Source of the DNA: Polydactylus sextarius
Lineage: Eukaryota; Chordata; Actinopteri; Polynemidae
Reading direction: 5' to 3'
Assembly (NCBI GenBank): GCA_016801845.1
Contig: CM028925.1
Coordinates: 4,662,501 to 4,726,500 of the forward strand
DNA length: 64,000 bases
Position 1 is the first letter of the stretch. Each line of letters starts with the position of its first letter. The notes under the pieces are model-generated. The model did not search any database. It was not told the DNA's origin and saw only the letters and a list, made by a program, of their open reading frames with translations. Shown piece by piece: positions 48,720-60,517 of this stretch. The translations under genes were made by a program, and so were the position numbers.

Positions 48720-51700
48720 TGATTATTTTTGTTTGATCCAGGAACAAAGCTGCGATAAAATTATTTGTTTTTCTTAATTCACGCTTGCAGATCTTAAAAA
48801 TCCTACATTCTCTACAGGTTTTAGACTCTGTAAAGACACATTTTTGGAGAGATGTGATTAAATATTAATCGATATAAAGCAGAAAAGATAGATTGAAGTG
48901 TATACGATTGCACGTTCTTCCTCTGCAATAAGAACTAAAATAAAAATTGTGTTTTTTCTCCCTCAGAGCTGAAGATCTGTAGAAATGTGATGATTTCAAT
49001 GTTTCTGATCAGGCATGAAACCCTCGTAATGCATAAATGCTTTTCAGAGCGCAAGCGTTTTAACTAGTGATGTTTCATTCCATATGTTGTGTTTGGATTT
49101 TTTACACTAAAAACGCCAAGAACTTGTTTGTCTTCTTTTTTCCTTTTTACACGTGTCCCAAATGAATCCAGACAGTTTGATGTCTGTTGGACTGTTGCGC
49201 TGCAGGTTTGAACAAGGTCAGAACATCTCCTGAGCTGCAAACAACAAAGACATTTAAACAAACGGATCCCACGATCCTCTCTGACTCGGATCTTCGCGCA
49301 GAAAATTCACTTTTCACGGAGCCAAAGAGACAAAAATAAAAATGTTGCTGCTGCTTCCTGTTTTACTCGTCCAGTCTGAGCTGAGGCATTCACGGTGTCT
49401 GATGCCTGAGTGTTGGAAAACAAAGCGTCAGGTTGAGAAAAGGTTGATTTAGTGATTGTATCATATGAAAAAAAAAAAAAAATCATCAGTTATTGGTGTT
49501 ATTTCTTTATGTTTGTGAGTGTCTGATGTGGAGACAGTTACGTCAAGTTCAATCAGATCCAGGCGATGGTTTGTGTGGATTTATTGTCATGATTGTAAAG
49601 ACGAGCAGCTTTAAATAAAGATGCAACAGATTCAAAACTGTGTGTGTTGGGGTGTTCTTTGTGATCAGCCTGTGATTTTCATGTTAGTGTTGCCATGGTA
49701 ATGGGGTGAGTCACTGTGTCACTGAGTTAATGTGTTGGACTTGGCGCAACTGTGGAACAAACAGCAGGAAGTCTGGTGCTGCTGTTTGAACACACAAACA
49801 CAGGGGGGCAGACTGGGTGGGGGGTGTTGGTCTGTAAATGATGTCTTAAGACTGGACACGGATGCTCAGTCAAGGAAGGGTGTAATCGTCATCATCATCA
49901 TCATCATCATAACTCATCAGTTTGAGAGCTTCCTTTTCCAGCCCCACCTCCAACTGATGTTGTTGTTTGGCCTCAACAATACGCTCATTCTCATCTTGCC
50001 CATCGGCTTCCAGCAGCTGGATCCACATCAGTCCACCACAGCGGCAGCACCATGTGACCACAGCAAAGAGAGCAGACATCCAGGCCCTGCCCTCCAAGCT
50101 GCACTCACACCTGAGTGCTCTTTTTGTCCTCAGTTTAGGCACGTCTTCGATATGTTATTGGATACCGTGGTGTAGAAGATCAGATCGGGAACATTGGGTC
50201 CATGCAGGATTGACAGCCTCTGCAGGTCTGGTCCTCACAGTAATCTATAAACATAAAGTCACCCGCCCCCTCTCCTCACTAGACCACGAACATGAAAGAG
50301 CCGGACCTGCAGGATCTCACAGCCCCACCGCCTTCTCTTTAATTGCCCTCTTCCTCTTGGGGAACAATGGAGCTGCGGTTTGGAAAAACTTGGTTTGGGG
50401 AGCCAGTCGACGGGGCGCGTCCTGCAGCGCCGTCAGGAAGCGGACCCCCTCACTCTCACATTGTTTCACAGCAGCTCTCATCATGAAGATAAACAGGGAA
50501 ACGCTGCCACACTCGGCTAACTCTGCCAACACTGACAAAGAAGTCCAAGCAGACCAGGTCCAGGATGCAGACCAGGTCCCCTCAGTTTCTACAGTCTGAC
50601 TGTGGGAACCTCACATCTCATTCGATGTTCAGCAGAATCCAGACCCAGGACCCTCCACCTTTAGATGTTAAGGTCACCTTTAGGTTTACCGCATCACCTT
50701 AAGACCCAGGGTCAGGACCCTGTCCCCCAGGGCTACCCAGGTCTTAAGGGAACCTGATCTTTGATTATTTCATACTTCGGAAAAATGATGACAGATATGA
50801 TCATATTTCATCTGCTCCGACTCTGAATTAACCCCACCCTTCATGAACACAAAGACATACTTGGACTAGTCTATGCTGGGCTCATCTAGTCTCTGCTGTT
50901 CCCCTGTGGTCTGTGCTGGTCTCCTCTGGCCTCATCTGGTCTCATTTGGTCTCCAAAAGTCTGTGCTAGTTTCTGCTGGTTGGTACTGGTGTTTGCTGGT
51001 CTCTACTTGTTTGTAGTAGTCTCTGTTAATCTCTACTCAGATCAGCTGGTTTCTGATAGTCTGTACTGGTCTTTGCTAGTCTCTGCCAGTCTCTGGTGGT
51101 CTGTACTGGTCTTTACTGGTCTCTGCTAATCTGCACCAGTCTCTGCTGGTCTGTACTGGTCTTTGCTGGTCTCTGCTAATCTGTACCAGTCTCTGATGGT
51201 CTTTGCTGGTCACCTACGTGAACAATAATCACATGTACTGATCAGTAACCGGTAGAGTTCAGTAATCAATGTAATCTATTGCTGTAATCTGAGTATTAGA
51301 GTAATCTGCCCCCATAACATATTTATATTAAACTATTTGAATGTTTATATATTTATATATGATTGTTATAAACTCCATTGTGCCTCGTGACAGACTGACA
51401 ACCTGTCCAGGTGAATCCCACCCACAGTCCATAGATAATGGATGGAAGGAAATTCCATTGTTTCTCCTGATTATGCTTTTATTGTGAAACAATGTGAAAC
51501 TTGTTTTGTGTGTGTGCATGTGTGTGCATGTGTGTGTGTGTGTGTGCGAGACAGTGGTGACATTGTTTACTGGAAGCACAGTGTGGACCAGAGCTCCCAG
51601 TATTGTAACAGTCAGAACAAACGATCCACTTTCATCTGAATCCAACAGGAAGTCATTCAGCAGATCAGATGGGACGGTGTGTATTGACAATAAGGACGAA

Positions 51701-52040
51701 CATGTGATTGAAGGAAAAAAAAAAAAAGGATGAAGCTCCCATGGACGGACGTGGTCTACTGGTTCCCAGCCTGGTGGGCCGGACCCCGGATCCACCTGAT
51801 TAACCTGAGAGGTTGTTGCATGAATCAAGGGAAAGAAAAACAAAGCAAAACTATGATTCCCTGATGTGGACTTTTATGATGAAGTCACACATTTTCTCCT
51901 GACATTGTTCAGTAAGGAGACACAGTGAGACCTCAGCCTCAGTACAGAGCCACTGACAAACAGCGACATCTGCTGGTCAGTGACGGTGTTGCCCCCCACC
52001 CCCCTTCCCCTGTTTACCTGATCGCAGATTTCACTTTTGG
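48720..52040. other. Region between the claudin and the broken NLR copy
   Basis: No recognised gene. A GTC/ATC microsatellite lies at 49887-49910, a minisatellite at about 50870-51215, and a TG-rich stretch at about 51505-51548. Minus-strand frames at 49870-50142 and 50317-50538 are discussed in the findings. Confidence 0.5.
50870..51215. repeat. Minisatellite (CTGGTCTCTGCTGGTCTGTA)
   Basis: About 350 bases of imperfect tandem units, each about 10 or 20 bases long and made of CTGCTGGTCT and GTACTGGTCT blocks. Confidence 0.85.
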
Positions 52041-52674
52041 TCAGCGGTGTGGTGTGATTGCGCAGCTCATTTTCTCTATCTGGACGAACGTAACGTGAGA
52101 TGTTACTCATAAATACCTGTCGTTGACCGAGTCATCTGACGGTGCGTGTTACATAATGTTGTTATAAAGTTGCGGTGAGCGGCCGACGCTACTTTTCACG
52201 TAGTGATTTCAGTTCCGCATTTTGATGCTTTCCCTCTTTTCTATGCCTCGTTGTTGTAAACTGAATATAGTTGCTCTGTGATTGTTAATCTGATCTGGGT
52301 CTGACTGAGACCCCACCTGTTTCAGGTCAGGTGGGGTCGAACATTTTATCTCTTATTATGAAAAGCTTATAGGCTCATAATTATAAGTTTATAAAATAAT
52401 TAAAAAATATATAACGTATTATTTATATAATCATTTATTATCATAAATAATAATTAAGGCACACTTTTTTTTATCTTTATGGCACCAATAATTGGACTGA
52501 TAGTGATAGAAGTGCAGCAGCTGGCTCATCCTCACACTGCTGTGTCCACATTCAACAGACACTTAACAGGAGACAGAAAAGACAATCACAGCTTCTTCTT
52601 TTCTATCAGAAATTTAAAAAAAAAAAAAAAAAGATCAGCAAATGATTTGTGAATGATTTGTCTTTGCTCTCCAG

Positions 52675-54500
52675 GTCAAGGTTCATTCAGCAGCATGTAT
52701 GAACCAGAACCAGAACCTCAACCTGGACTCAGCTGTGTGTCTTTGAAGAGTGACCGGTCGCATGAACGCTACATTAATTTTAACCAACCATCCTGTCCTG
52801 CAGAGGGGTAACATATCACTGACATTACATTGTTCCTGACAGATGTTTAAACAGCTGTTTATTTATTGCATCGTTCAACTACACTTATATCACATCATGT
52901 CACTACTGAGAAGCTACATACACATGGTTTTATTATTTTGTTTTGTTTTTATGCTGAACCACCCTTGACTGAAAAACACTATATTAGATTCATTGGGATC
53001 AACAGGACTCATCTGTTTTACTGTTCACATCCAAATGTCCTTTCATTGACCTTCACATTGTCAGTCTCTGTGTTGACAGATGTTATGTGAGCTCATTCTT
53101 GATTCCTCCACAGTGTGGACCAGGAGAGCTCCAGGATTCCCAGTGCTCAGTCTGCCCAGCACCATCAAACACATCTTGACTCCATATTTATGGTCTGTAC
53201 ATGTACAACAACGACCTTTTTATCTGTTCTGTTCACAATCATCTGTCGTCGTCTGTCCAGCATGAATGTAATGTTGACTCCATGGTTTTAGTTTGATTGT
53301 TTCATATACATTATCTTCTGTCATCACCTTTGTGAAGAACGAGCTGGAGAAGATCCAGAAGCTTCTGAGACTAGATTATCCAGAACGCTCACAGAACGCA
53401 AAGAAAGATGAAGTAGAGAATTACGGGGACGGGGAGAAAGAAGAGCAGAAGAACAGCAAAGAGGCATTTGTGAGGATCACATTAAACTTCCTGAGGAGCA
53501 TGAATCAGGAGGAGCTGGCTGACCGTCTGCAGAGCAGTAAGAGGATTTCTCTTAAGATTTAACATGATGGACAAATGAGACGTTTACTATCTTAAAACGT
53601 GAGGGCAAAGATTATGACAATTGAATTAAATAATTTGTAATAATTTGATGATGTGTTCAGTGAAAAGTCTTCCTGTCCTACCTCTCTAACTGCTCCCACT
53701 TGTCTAAGACGAGATGTTCTGGTGCCAGGTGCACAAATAATCACAGAAGTTCAAAAACAAAGTATTTCACTCCAGCACATCTCTGGGAGTTAAGTTCAAA
53801 AGTCTGTGCTATGCATAGAGATAAATTCAACGTATTGTTCCAACTCCTGCACCAGCTCAGGGGGCTTGAGAGACCCTACCGGAGGGTAGCGCCTCATGAG
53901 TCCTCATCAATCTGTCAATAACTAAACAGGAGATAGATCAATAACTGCAGCTGGATTGTGTCTTGTTCTCTCATCAGATTCCTGTGAACTCACAGTCGAC
54001 ACAAACACAGTGAACAGATTCATCAAACTGTCTGACAACAACATGACGATGACACACGTGACAGAGGATCAGTCGTATCCTGATCATCCACAGAGGTTTG
54101 ATAACTGGCCTCAGCTGCTGTTGTAGAGATGGTCTGACTGGTCGCTGGTACTGGGAGGTCGAGTGCAGAGGAAGTGTTGATTTATCAGTGAGTTACAGAG
54201 AAATTGGAAGGGAAGGAAATAATAGAAAATGCATGTTTGGAATGAATGATCAGTCCTGGAGCCTGGAATATGATGCTGTTCGTGGTTACTCTGTCTGGCA
54301 CAATGACAGAGACACATCCATCTCCTCCTCCTCTGTTTCTGACAGAGGAGCAGTGTATGTGGACCAACCTGCTGGCACTGTGTCCTTCTACAGAGTCTCC
54401 GCTGACTCACTGATCCACCTCTACACCTTCAACACCACATTCCCTGACCCTCTGTATCCTGGGTTTGCAGTCTGGCAGCCTGCTTCTTCAGTGAGTCTGT
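52675..54500 (+). pseudogene. Broken NLR paralog lacking NACHT and LRR
   Basis: This is a shortened copy of the NLR gene at 37.5-43.4 kb. Recognisable parts: an exon at 52675-52807 with a possible ATG at 52695 and a CVSLKSDRS block; an exon at 53114-53192 matching 38894-38972; a copy of exon 39134-39356 at about 53327-53536; and a B30.2 exon from 53978 to about 54500. Three lesions are visible. The 53.3 kb exon has lost about 22 bases with its splice acceptor. About 3.1 kb carrying the NACHT exon and both LRR exons is missing, joined at about 53895. One extra T near 54121 shifts the B30.2 frame to a TAG at 54124-54126. Any product would lack the ATPase core. A short novel product is possible but not supported. 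Confidence 0.85.
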
Positions 54501-54619
54501 GTTCAGTCTCCTCCTGTCAGAAAAACCATCTCTCTGTTGAAGAGTTCAGTCCCTTCATGTCTGTGTCTTGCACTCACACACACTTTCAGATCAATGACTT
54601 ATATCAGTAGATTTTAAAA

Positions 54620-55900
54620 CCTAAACTTCTCTCTCCCCCTGTTTTAAGGGGAAATCTGGCACATTTGACCCGATATTCTAATGTTATAAATCCCTGAATA
54701 AAGCCCATTGCCAAAAAATGAAACAAATCAGTGCCACTGTAGCAGCGAGCCTGGCCAGGCAGCTAATAAGCTGGGTGACTCGGGCAAATTTTTAATGTAA
54801 ACATGTAAACAACATTTTTATGCCACTAACGAGGCTATACATCTTTTTCTACGCCCCATGCAACACAGCCAGGAGGCCTATCAACATAACACCATGTCTG
54901 TTAAACTCAGCAGTAGTAAAGAAATGATGTAAAACAATTATTAAGCAGTGGATGCAGTGGAAACAAAGGTGTGTAATTTTTCATTAGTTCTAATCAGCTC
55001 AGTGTTGGTACTGTGTAATGGTGTAATATTTCAGATATAATGTAGAAATTGGTCAAGGATTAAAAGTTACTGTACTGTTATTATTGATTAATGATTGTTT
55101 CATTAGCTGCACATGCTAAAACTGGTGCAACTGTTCATGTTTTTTCTAGGGATGGATAAGGACAGGATTTTGTGTAGTGTAGCCATTTTGCATTTTGTTT
55201 GCACTGTTTGTATCTCATGGTGGGATTTAGTTTTACATTTTGTGTCTCTGTTTTTTGTTTTCATTCAACTATTCCTCTCGCCTCTGATCCCATGTCTCCA
55301 GCTCAGTTTTTTTCCCCTAAAACCTAAACAATTCCAGTGCTTTAAAGATGAAAGCTACAATTATTACAGGATAATCTAATCATGTTGTTGACTTTTACCG
55401 ACTTGCGTACCGGTACTGTCAATATTCTGATGCTAAAGATCATTTTCTTATCTTATTGCAATAAAAGCATCTGTGTAAATGTCACTGTTTTGATCTCTCT
55501 CTGAATTTTATTTTGAAAGGTCTCAGACAAGATAGATAAAGTCGATAAGGGTTCATTTACAGATTAAAGACCATGTCTCTTATGAACATATTGGATATGT
55601 AATAACAAGATCTAAGATGCTAAATATCATCAACTAACACCATCACTGAGGAATCAGGGTCCTTCACGATCCATGGAGACATTTGTTGTCCTTCTGAATA
55701 TTAATTTTCACCTTGTCTGGTCTCTCTGCAGAGGAGCTCTGAGGTTAGGTTAACGTCTGTGTCCTGATCTGATCTGATTCATCAAAGTCCTCAAAAAGAA
55801 AATATTAGTTATGTCTTTGTTATGTATTTTAGAAAACAAGACACCCTGTTTCTTCAGGCTGACAGTGGGTTTATTTAGCATTTAACACACCTCTGTTCGT
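54620..55900. other. Intergenic DNA between the NLR pseudogene and cdk15
   Basis: No gene recognised. An AATAAA at about 54699-54704 and another near 55460 could serve read-through transcripts of the NLR copy. One copy of the dispersed motif lies at 55504-55520. Confidence 0.5.
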
Positions 55901-55913
55901 CTTCTCAGTTCAA

Positions 55914-58900
55914 TCACCAGCATTTGGCAGCTGGTAGCAGGGAGGGTTTGACCCTCCGCCCATGGATAAAAATGTCTCTGACCTCTGTCTCCAGACGAAC
56001 TCCTGGTACTTTGAAGATTGACACTGCTGAAAAACACAAGAAGAAGAAGCGAGGTTGTGCTAATTAGCTTCGTGGTAACACTGGTAGCAAGTTGAGAACA
56101 GGTTTAAACCTGCAGCTGCTAATGAGGTTAATCACACTCTTAACTATGTGCCTTATAGCAGCTCAGGAGATTTTAGCCTGTTAGCAGTAAACATATTATC
56201 TATAAGTTTGCTTTAGCATGTAGCTCTGTTAGCATGTTCTTACTGTCTCTGAGGTGCATAATGGGAGTGGGCAGGGTGCTGAAGTAGGGGTGCTGCAGAG
56301 AGTCTTGAGCTGAGATCCGGTCTGTAGGAATTCCCATCAACAACTTCTGAGCCAGGTCCTCGGTCTTATAAGGCAGCTGGTTCAACCTGATCCAGGCAAA
56401 CACACACTTAATGATGGGCCCCTTAGCATTTGGTTCTGTTAGCATGCAAACAGGACTTGAGCATTTGATCTGCATTCATACTGACTGACATGTGCTTACA
56501 ATGGGTGCTGGACTGGACTGGACTGGATCACAAGCATGCTAACGACTGAATAGACTGAATAATGCTGGACTCTTCAAATGATAGCAGGCTAAGTGCTAAT
56601 ACTATATAATACACTATTAAGTAAGCTAGCTCCATGCTAACTCACCTTTTCCAAACAGTCCTGAACTGTTTAGGTTCACATTGATGAAACCACTCTGAAA
56701 AAAGAAAACAGACAAATGGCTGATTAGCACATGGTCACATGATAAACTAACTTGACAACATATTTATCCTGTCAAAGTGTTAGAACTACAATTCCCATAA
56801 CACTTAGAGGGAAGTAAAGGGGAACAGAGGTTTTCAGCTTGTCCAGCTGTGACCCTGACATCTGTTAGTCAAAGCGTTTCCTTGTTGTTGTGTTGCGATT
56901 GGCTCTTGGTCTTCTCACCCGGTTTATAATTGGGCAGCAGACTGACTCCAGGCCAGCTGTCCTCACAGGGTACGCCAAGGACCTGCAGATTGTTGTTGTT
57001 AATTACTACTGGTCTGTAATTAGTCTCAGCAGAAGCAGTGGTAGTAGTTGCAGTGTTTATTAGTATTAGTTGCAGTACCGTCCAGATCTTCTGCAGCTGC
57101 TCAAACACATCAGTGACTCCGGGGAATGCTGGTGCCCCCTGCAGCATCTCTATGAAGATACAGCCGGCGCCCCTGATCGATACACACAAACTATTCAGTC
57201 TCATGCACAGACCAGCTCTGAGCTGCAGAGGTCTCAGCACTCACCACATGTCCAGGGCGGTGGAGTAATCTGTGGACCCCAGCAGCACATCGGGGGGGCG
57301 GTACCACAAAGTCACCACCTCAGAGGAGAAGGTCTGACTAGGGATGGATTTGGACCGAGCCAGACCTGCACTCAAGAGCCAGAACCACCAGAGTAAAAAC
57401 CACCATTGACGTAAATGAGGTGTGAAGGTAGTTCACTGAGACTCTCCGTGGTGGACGGAGCTCTGATGTGTGTCCCTCACCGAAGTCAGCCAGTTTGAGC
57501 TCTCCCTGGTAGCTGATGAGCAAGTTCTGAGGCTTCAGGTCTCTGTGGAGGATCCTGCGACTGTGGATGTAGCAGAGACCTCGCAGCAGCTGGAACATGA
57601 AGATCTGCAAGAGGATGACAAACAAGCGGACGTCATGTTGGACTGAAAACTGTCGCTACAGTGTGAGTGTGATTTTAAACGGTGACACAGCTCCACAGTA
57701 AAGTGAGGCTATAATCACATCTGTTCCGGTTAATAAGCTGTTGATGTCCACACACTAACAGGGGGCGTACCCGGACATTGTGAGAGTGAAGACCTCCAGG
57801 GTGCTGGGTCATGTACTGGGCCAGATCTGTTTGCTGCAACAACAGAGGAAGCAGGTCCACAAGTCTGCAACATCATCATCATTTGCTGATAATGTAAGTA
57901 AAGTCTAAAGAAGATCGTCGACTCACCACATACTCGAAGACGAAGGTGAGCGACTCTCTGGTGTGGATGATGTCGTGGAGGAGGACGATGTTGGCATGTT
58001 TCAGACCTTTGAGCAGAGACGCTACACACACACACACACACACACACAGATTTACACAGGTACCATCTGAGGGTTTCAGATGAATCAGATGAAGCCATTC
58101 TCTGATTGGTCACCCTCTCTGATGGCAGTGAATGGAACTCCCTCCTCCGTCTTCGTACGTATGACCTTCAGAGCCACCAGCTGCCCGTTTATCCTGCACA
58201 GAAGAAGAACATTGTCATCAACACACAAGAGCGTCATCAACATTAGAGCGTAGTTGTTGGCGTTGACCACAGATGAAGCACCAACCTGCTAATGCCTTTG
58301 TAAACGGAGGCATATGCTCCTTCTCCCAGTTTCTCCAGACTCAGGTATGAATGAGCTGTTCCAAACCTAAAACCTGGATTCTGACACAACACACGTTTGT
58401 TACATCATCACATCCCATGTCAGACATGTTACTTTATCATATAGTATCGCTTTGTTTTTCCTCATTAGTATTTATTCTAAATGTGTCTGGTTCTGTGTTT
58501 ATTTAGCCTGTAGGGGGAAGCGGCAGGGTGTCAGCTGACCCAGCTGAACGGGTCCTCGCAGGTCTCCCGTCCTAGTGGGTCGCTGTTGCTGCGTCCTCGT
58601 GGACCCCGCAGTCGTCGGACCTGAAGAGTGTGGAACCAGTGATGCCGAGACCCAGGGGGGGATGAGTTGGACCGATCTGGATCCAGCTGTGACACACATG
58701 GGACAAAGGTTGAGAAATGAAAATTTTATTCCCACTCGATCATTTTTTTTTTATTTGAATTAATTTGAATATTAAGATGCTGATATCTAAACACAGTAGT
58801 TTAACATTTGCAAAATATTTTTTATTATATATTACATTATTTTACATGTATCTTTAGGTTTTGAATAAAAAAATAACTTACCTTTAAAATTAAAAAAAAT

Positions 58901-59509
58901 GTTGAAATACCATACTTTTTTTTTTTTTTTTTTACTTAATTTATGTAATAGTTTATACCATATTTAAATTAATATAATATATATTTAATGTTTTAAAATA
59001 AAGAAATATATTTTATTCATTTAAATTTGTCATTTTAAATGGAATTTATTTAATTAAAAACTATTAATTAAACTTAAACTATTCAAATATTTAACATAAA
59101 TTATTTGTCAATAAATTCATTATTAACATAAATAGTAAATTATGTAATTAACTGAAGAAACATCATCACATGTATGCACTTTAAATGACGACATGTACAC
59201 ATTGTAAAGACCAGAGACGTGATCTTGGAGTCACAGACAAAATCTTTGAAAAATCAACAGCTCATAAACATTTCTGTTATTTTCCAAACAACCGTTTCCC
59301 CACAAACGTTCACGTCTCATTACCTGAGCAGCCGGGAGAGAAGTCGAACTTCTGCTTTTACTGAAGTGCAGCTCATCCAGTTTCACCTCCTCCTGCTCTT
59401 CCTCCTCCTCTTCTGTCCTCCTCCCTTTGTCCTCCTCATCCTCCTTGCCACAGCAGCACCTCCTCACCCAACACCCGGTCTCCCTCACCCACCGGGACAA
59501 GTTGTCCAT
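55914..59509 (-). CDS. cdk15: Cyclin-dependent kinase 15 (PFTAIRE-2)
   Basis: Exons in transcript order: 59509-59324, 58620-58540, 58380-58286, 58193-58114, 58021-57927, 57833-57771, 57604-57481, 57365-57245, 57172-57079, 56982-56919, 56694-56646, 56386-56244, 56026-55914. All phases agree and give 435 residues, the length I recall for human CDK15. CDK15 is a Ser/Thr kinase of the PFTAIRE group, whose relative CDK14 pairs with cyclin Y. Seen here: glycine loop GEGAYASV (108-115), lysine K130, the PFTAIRE helix at 141-147, HRDLKPQN from 220, DFG at 240-242, the activation segment ending WYRPPD, and GAGCIFIEM. The last residues KCW match the human end. The first exon has a poly-Glu stretch. The NSDP/DPFSW block in exon 2 is typical of the group and precedes the kinase domain. 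Confidence 0.95.
58024..58048. repeat. CA/TG microsatellite forming the cdk15 exon 5 acceptor
   Basis: About 12 CA units on the plus strand. In the gene direction, the TG run ends directly in TAG followed by exon 58021-57927. Confidence 0.95.
58740..59165. repeat. Very AT-rich stretch in cdk15 intron 1
   Basis: About 420 bases are almost pure A and T, with T runs near 58918-58933. It lies in the intron between cdk15 exons 1 and 2. No element structure is visible. Confidence 0.75.
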
Positions 59510-59519
59510 CTCCTTCTCC

Positions 59520-59608
59520 TTAAAATACACTCGTCTTTTTCCTCCTCTTTCTCGCTTTCTCTCATATGACTCACATGGTTCAGGGCGAGCAAACAGGGTC
59601 CCATGACC

Positions 59609-59641
<33 letters not shown>

Positions 59642-60500
59642 CTCTTCCTCTCTGTTACAACAACAGTGTCTATTCAACACAACTACAGTGTAACTGTGTG
59701 ATACGTTCACTGGCCTCCAGTGGTCACTGTCTGCAGCTACAGCTCTGCACATGGTCTTGGTGATAAAAATAATCGGACATCTTTTTAACATAACCAAACA
59801 TTATCAATATATAAACTATAAATAGTGTTTTAAAGGTCTACACGAAATCCTGATCTAAATTAAACTGAGAGACCCACTTCATTTTCCAGAAACTGCTGCA
59901 ACCACAGATGGCATCATCGGCAGATTCATGTGTGATGTGGCGTGTCGAGCTCTAACCTCAATAACCCATCAAAGAAGGTGGAGATGTGAGGGTCTGTTGA
60001 CTTTTTACAGTGCATCACCTAATCTATTATTTAATTTTTTTAAAAGTTTTTTTTTTACAGTGTATCAGCTTGTCTTTAATTTGACAGTCCACTACATTCT
60101 GTGACAGCTGTCGCAGGTCCTCACTGTGACACTGGGGCAGTATTTATTAATTATCTCAGTTACAGAGGCAGCAAAAGCCGAGTCTAATAGAAGAGATCAG
60201 CTCCCCCGATGGTCATAGTGAGGAACTACAAGACTACATGACACTAATATTTAGTTTGCCATTCTTCAGAGAAAACATCTTTTTCTTTATGTTTTTACTG
60301 AACCTGCTTCAGACCACAAAAACAGATCCAGTGTCTGAGAGAACACACCAGGACCTTTGTGGACCAGGTCCAGAAAGCCCAAGAACCATAAACCTGAACC
60401 AAATACCTGAGACCAGCTGAGAGTTGATGGAGGATATAACAGACACGAAGACTTCTGTTTTGACGTTTACTGACTCTACATCATCATCATTAGAAGCTTC
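59520..60500. other. cdk15 5' flank and ftcd 3' flank
   Basis: A CA run lies at about 59609-59638 just upstream of cdk15 exon 1. The rest shows no gene. A TTTATT at about 60143-60148 could be the ftcd polyadenylation signal on the minus strand, but it is 370 bases past the stop. Confidence 0.45.
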
Positions 60501-60517
60501 ACACTTTAAATCTGGTT

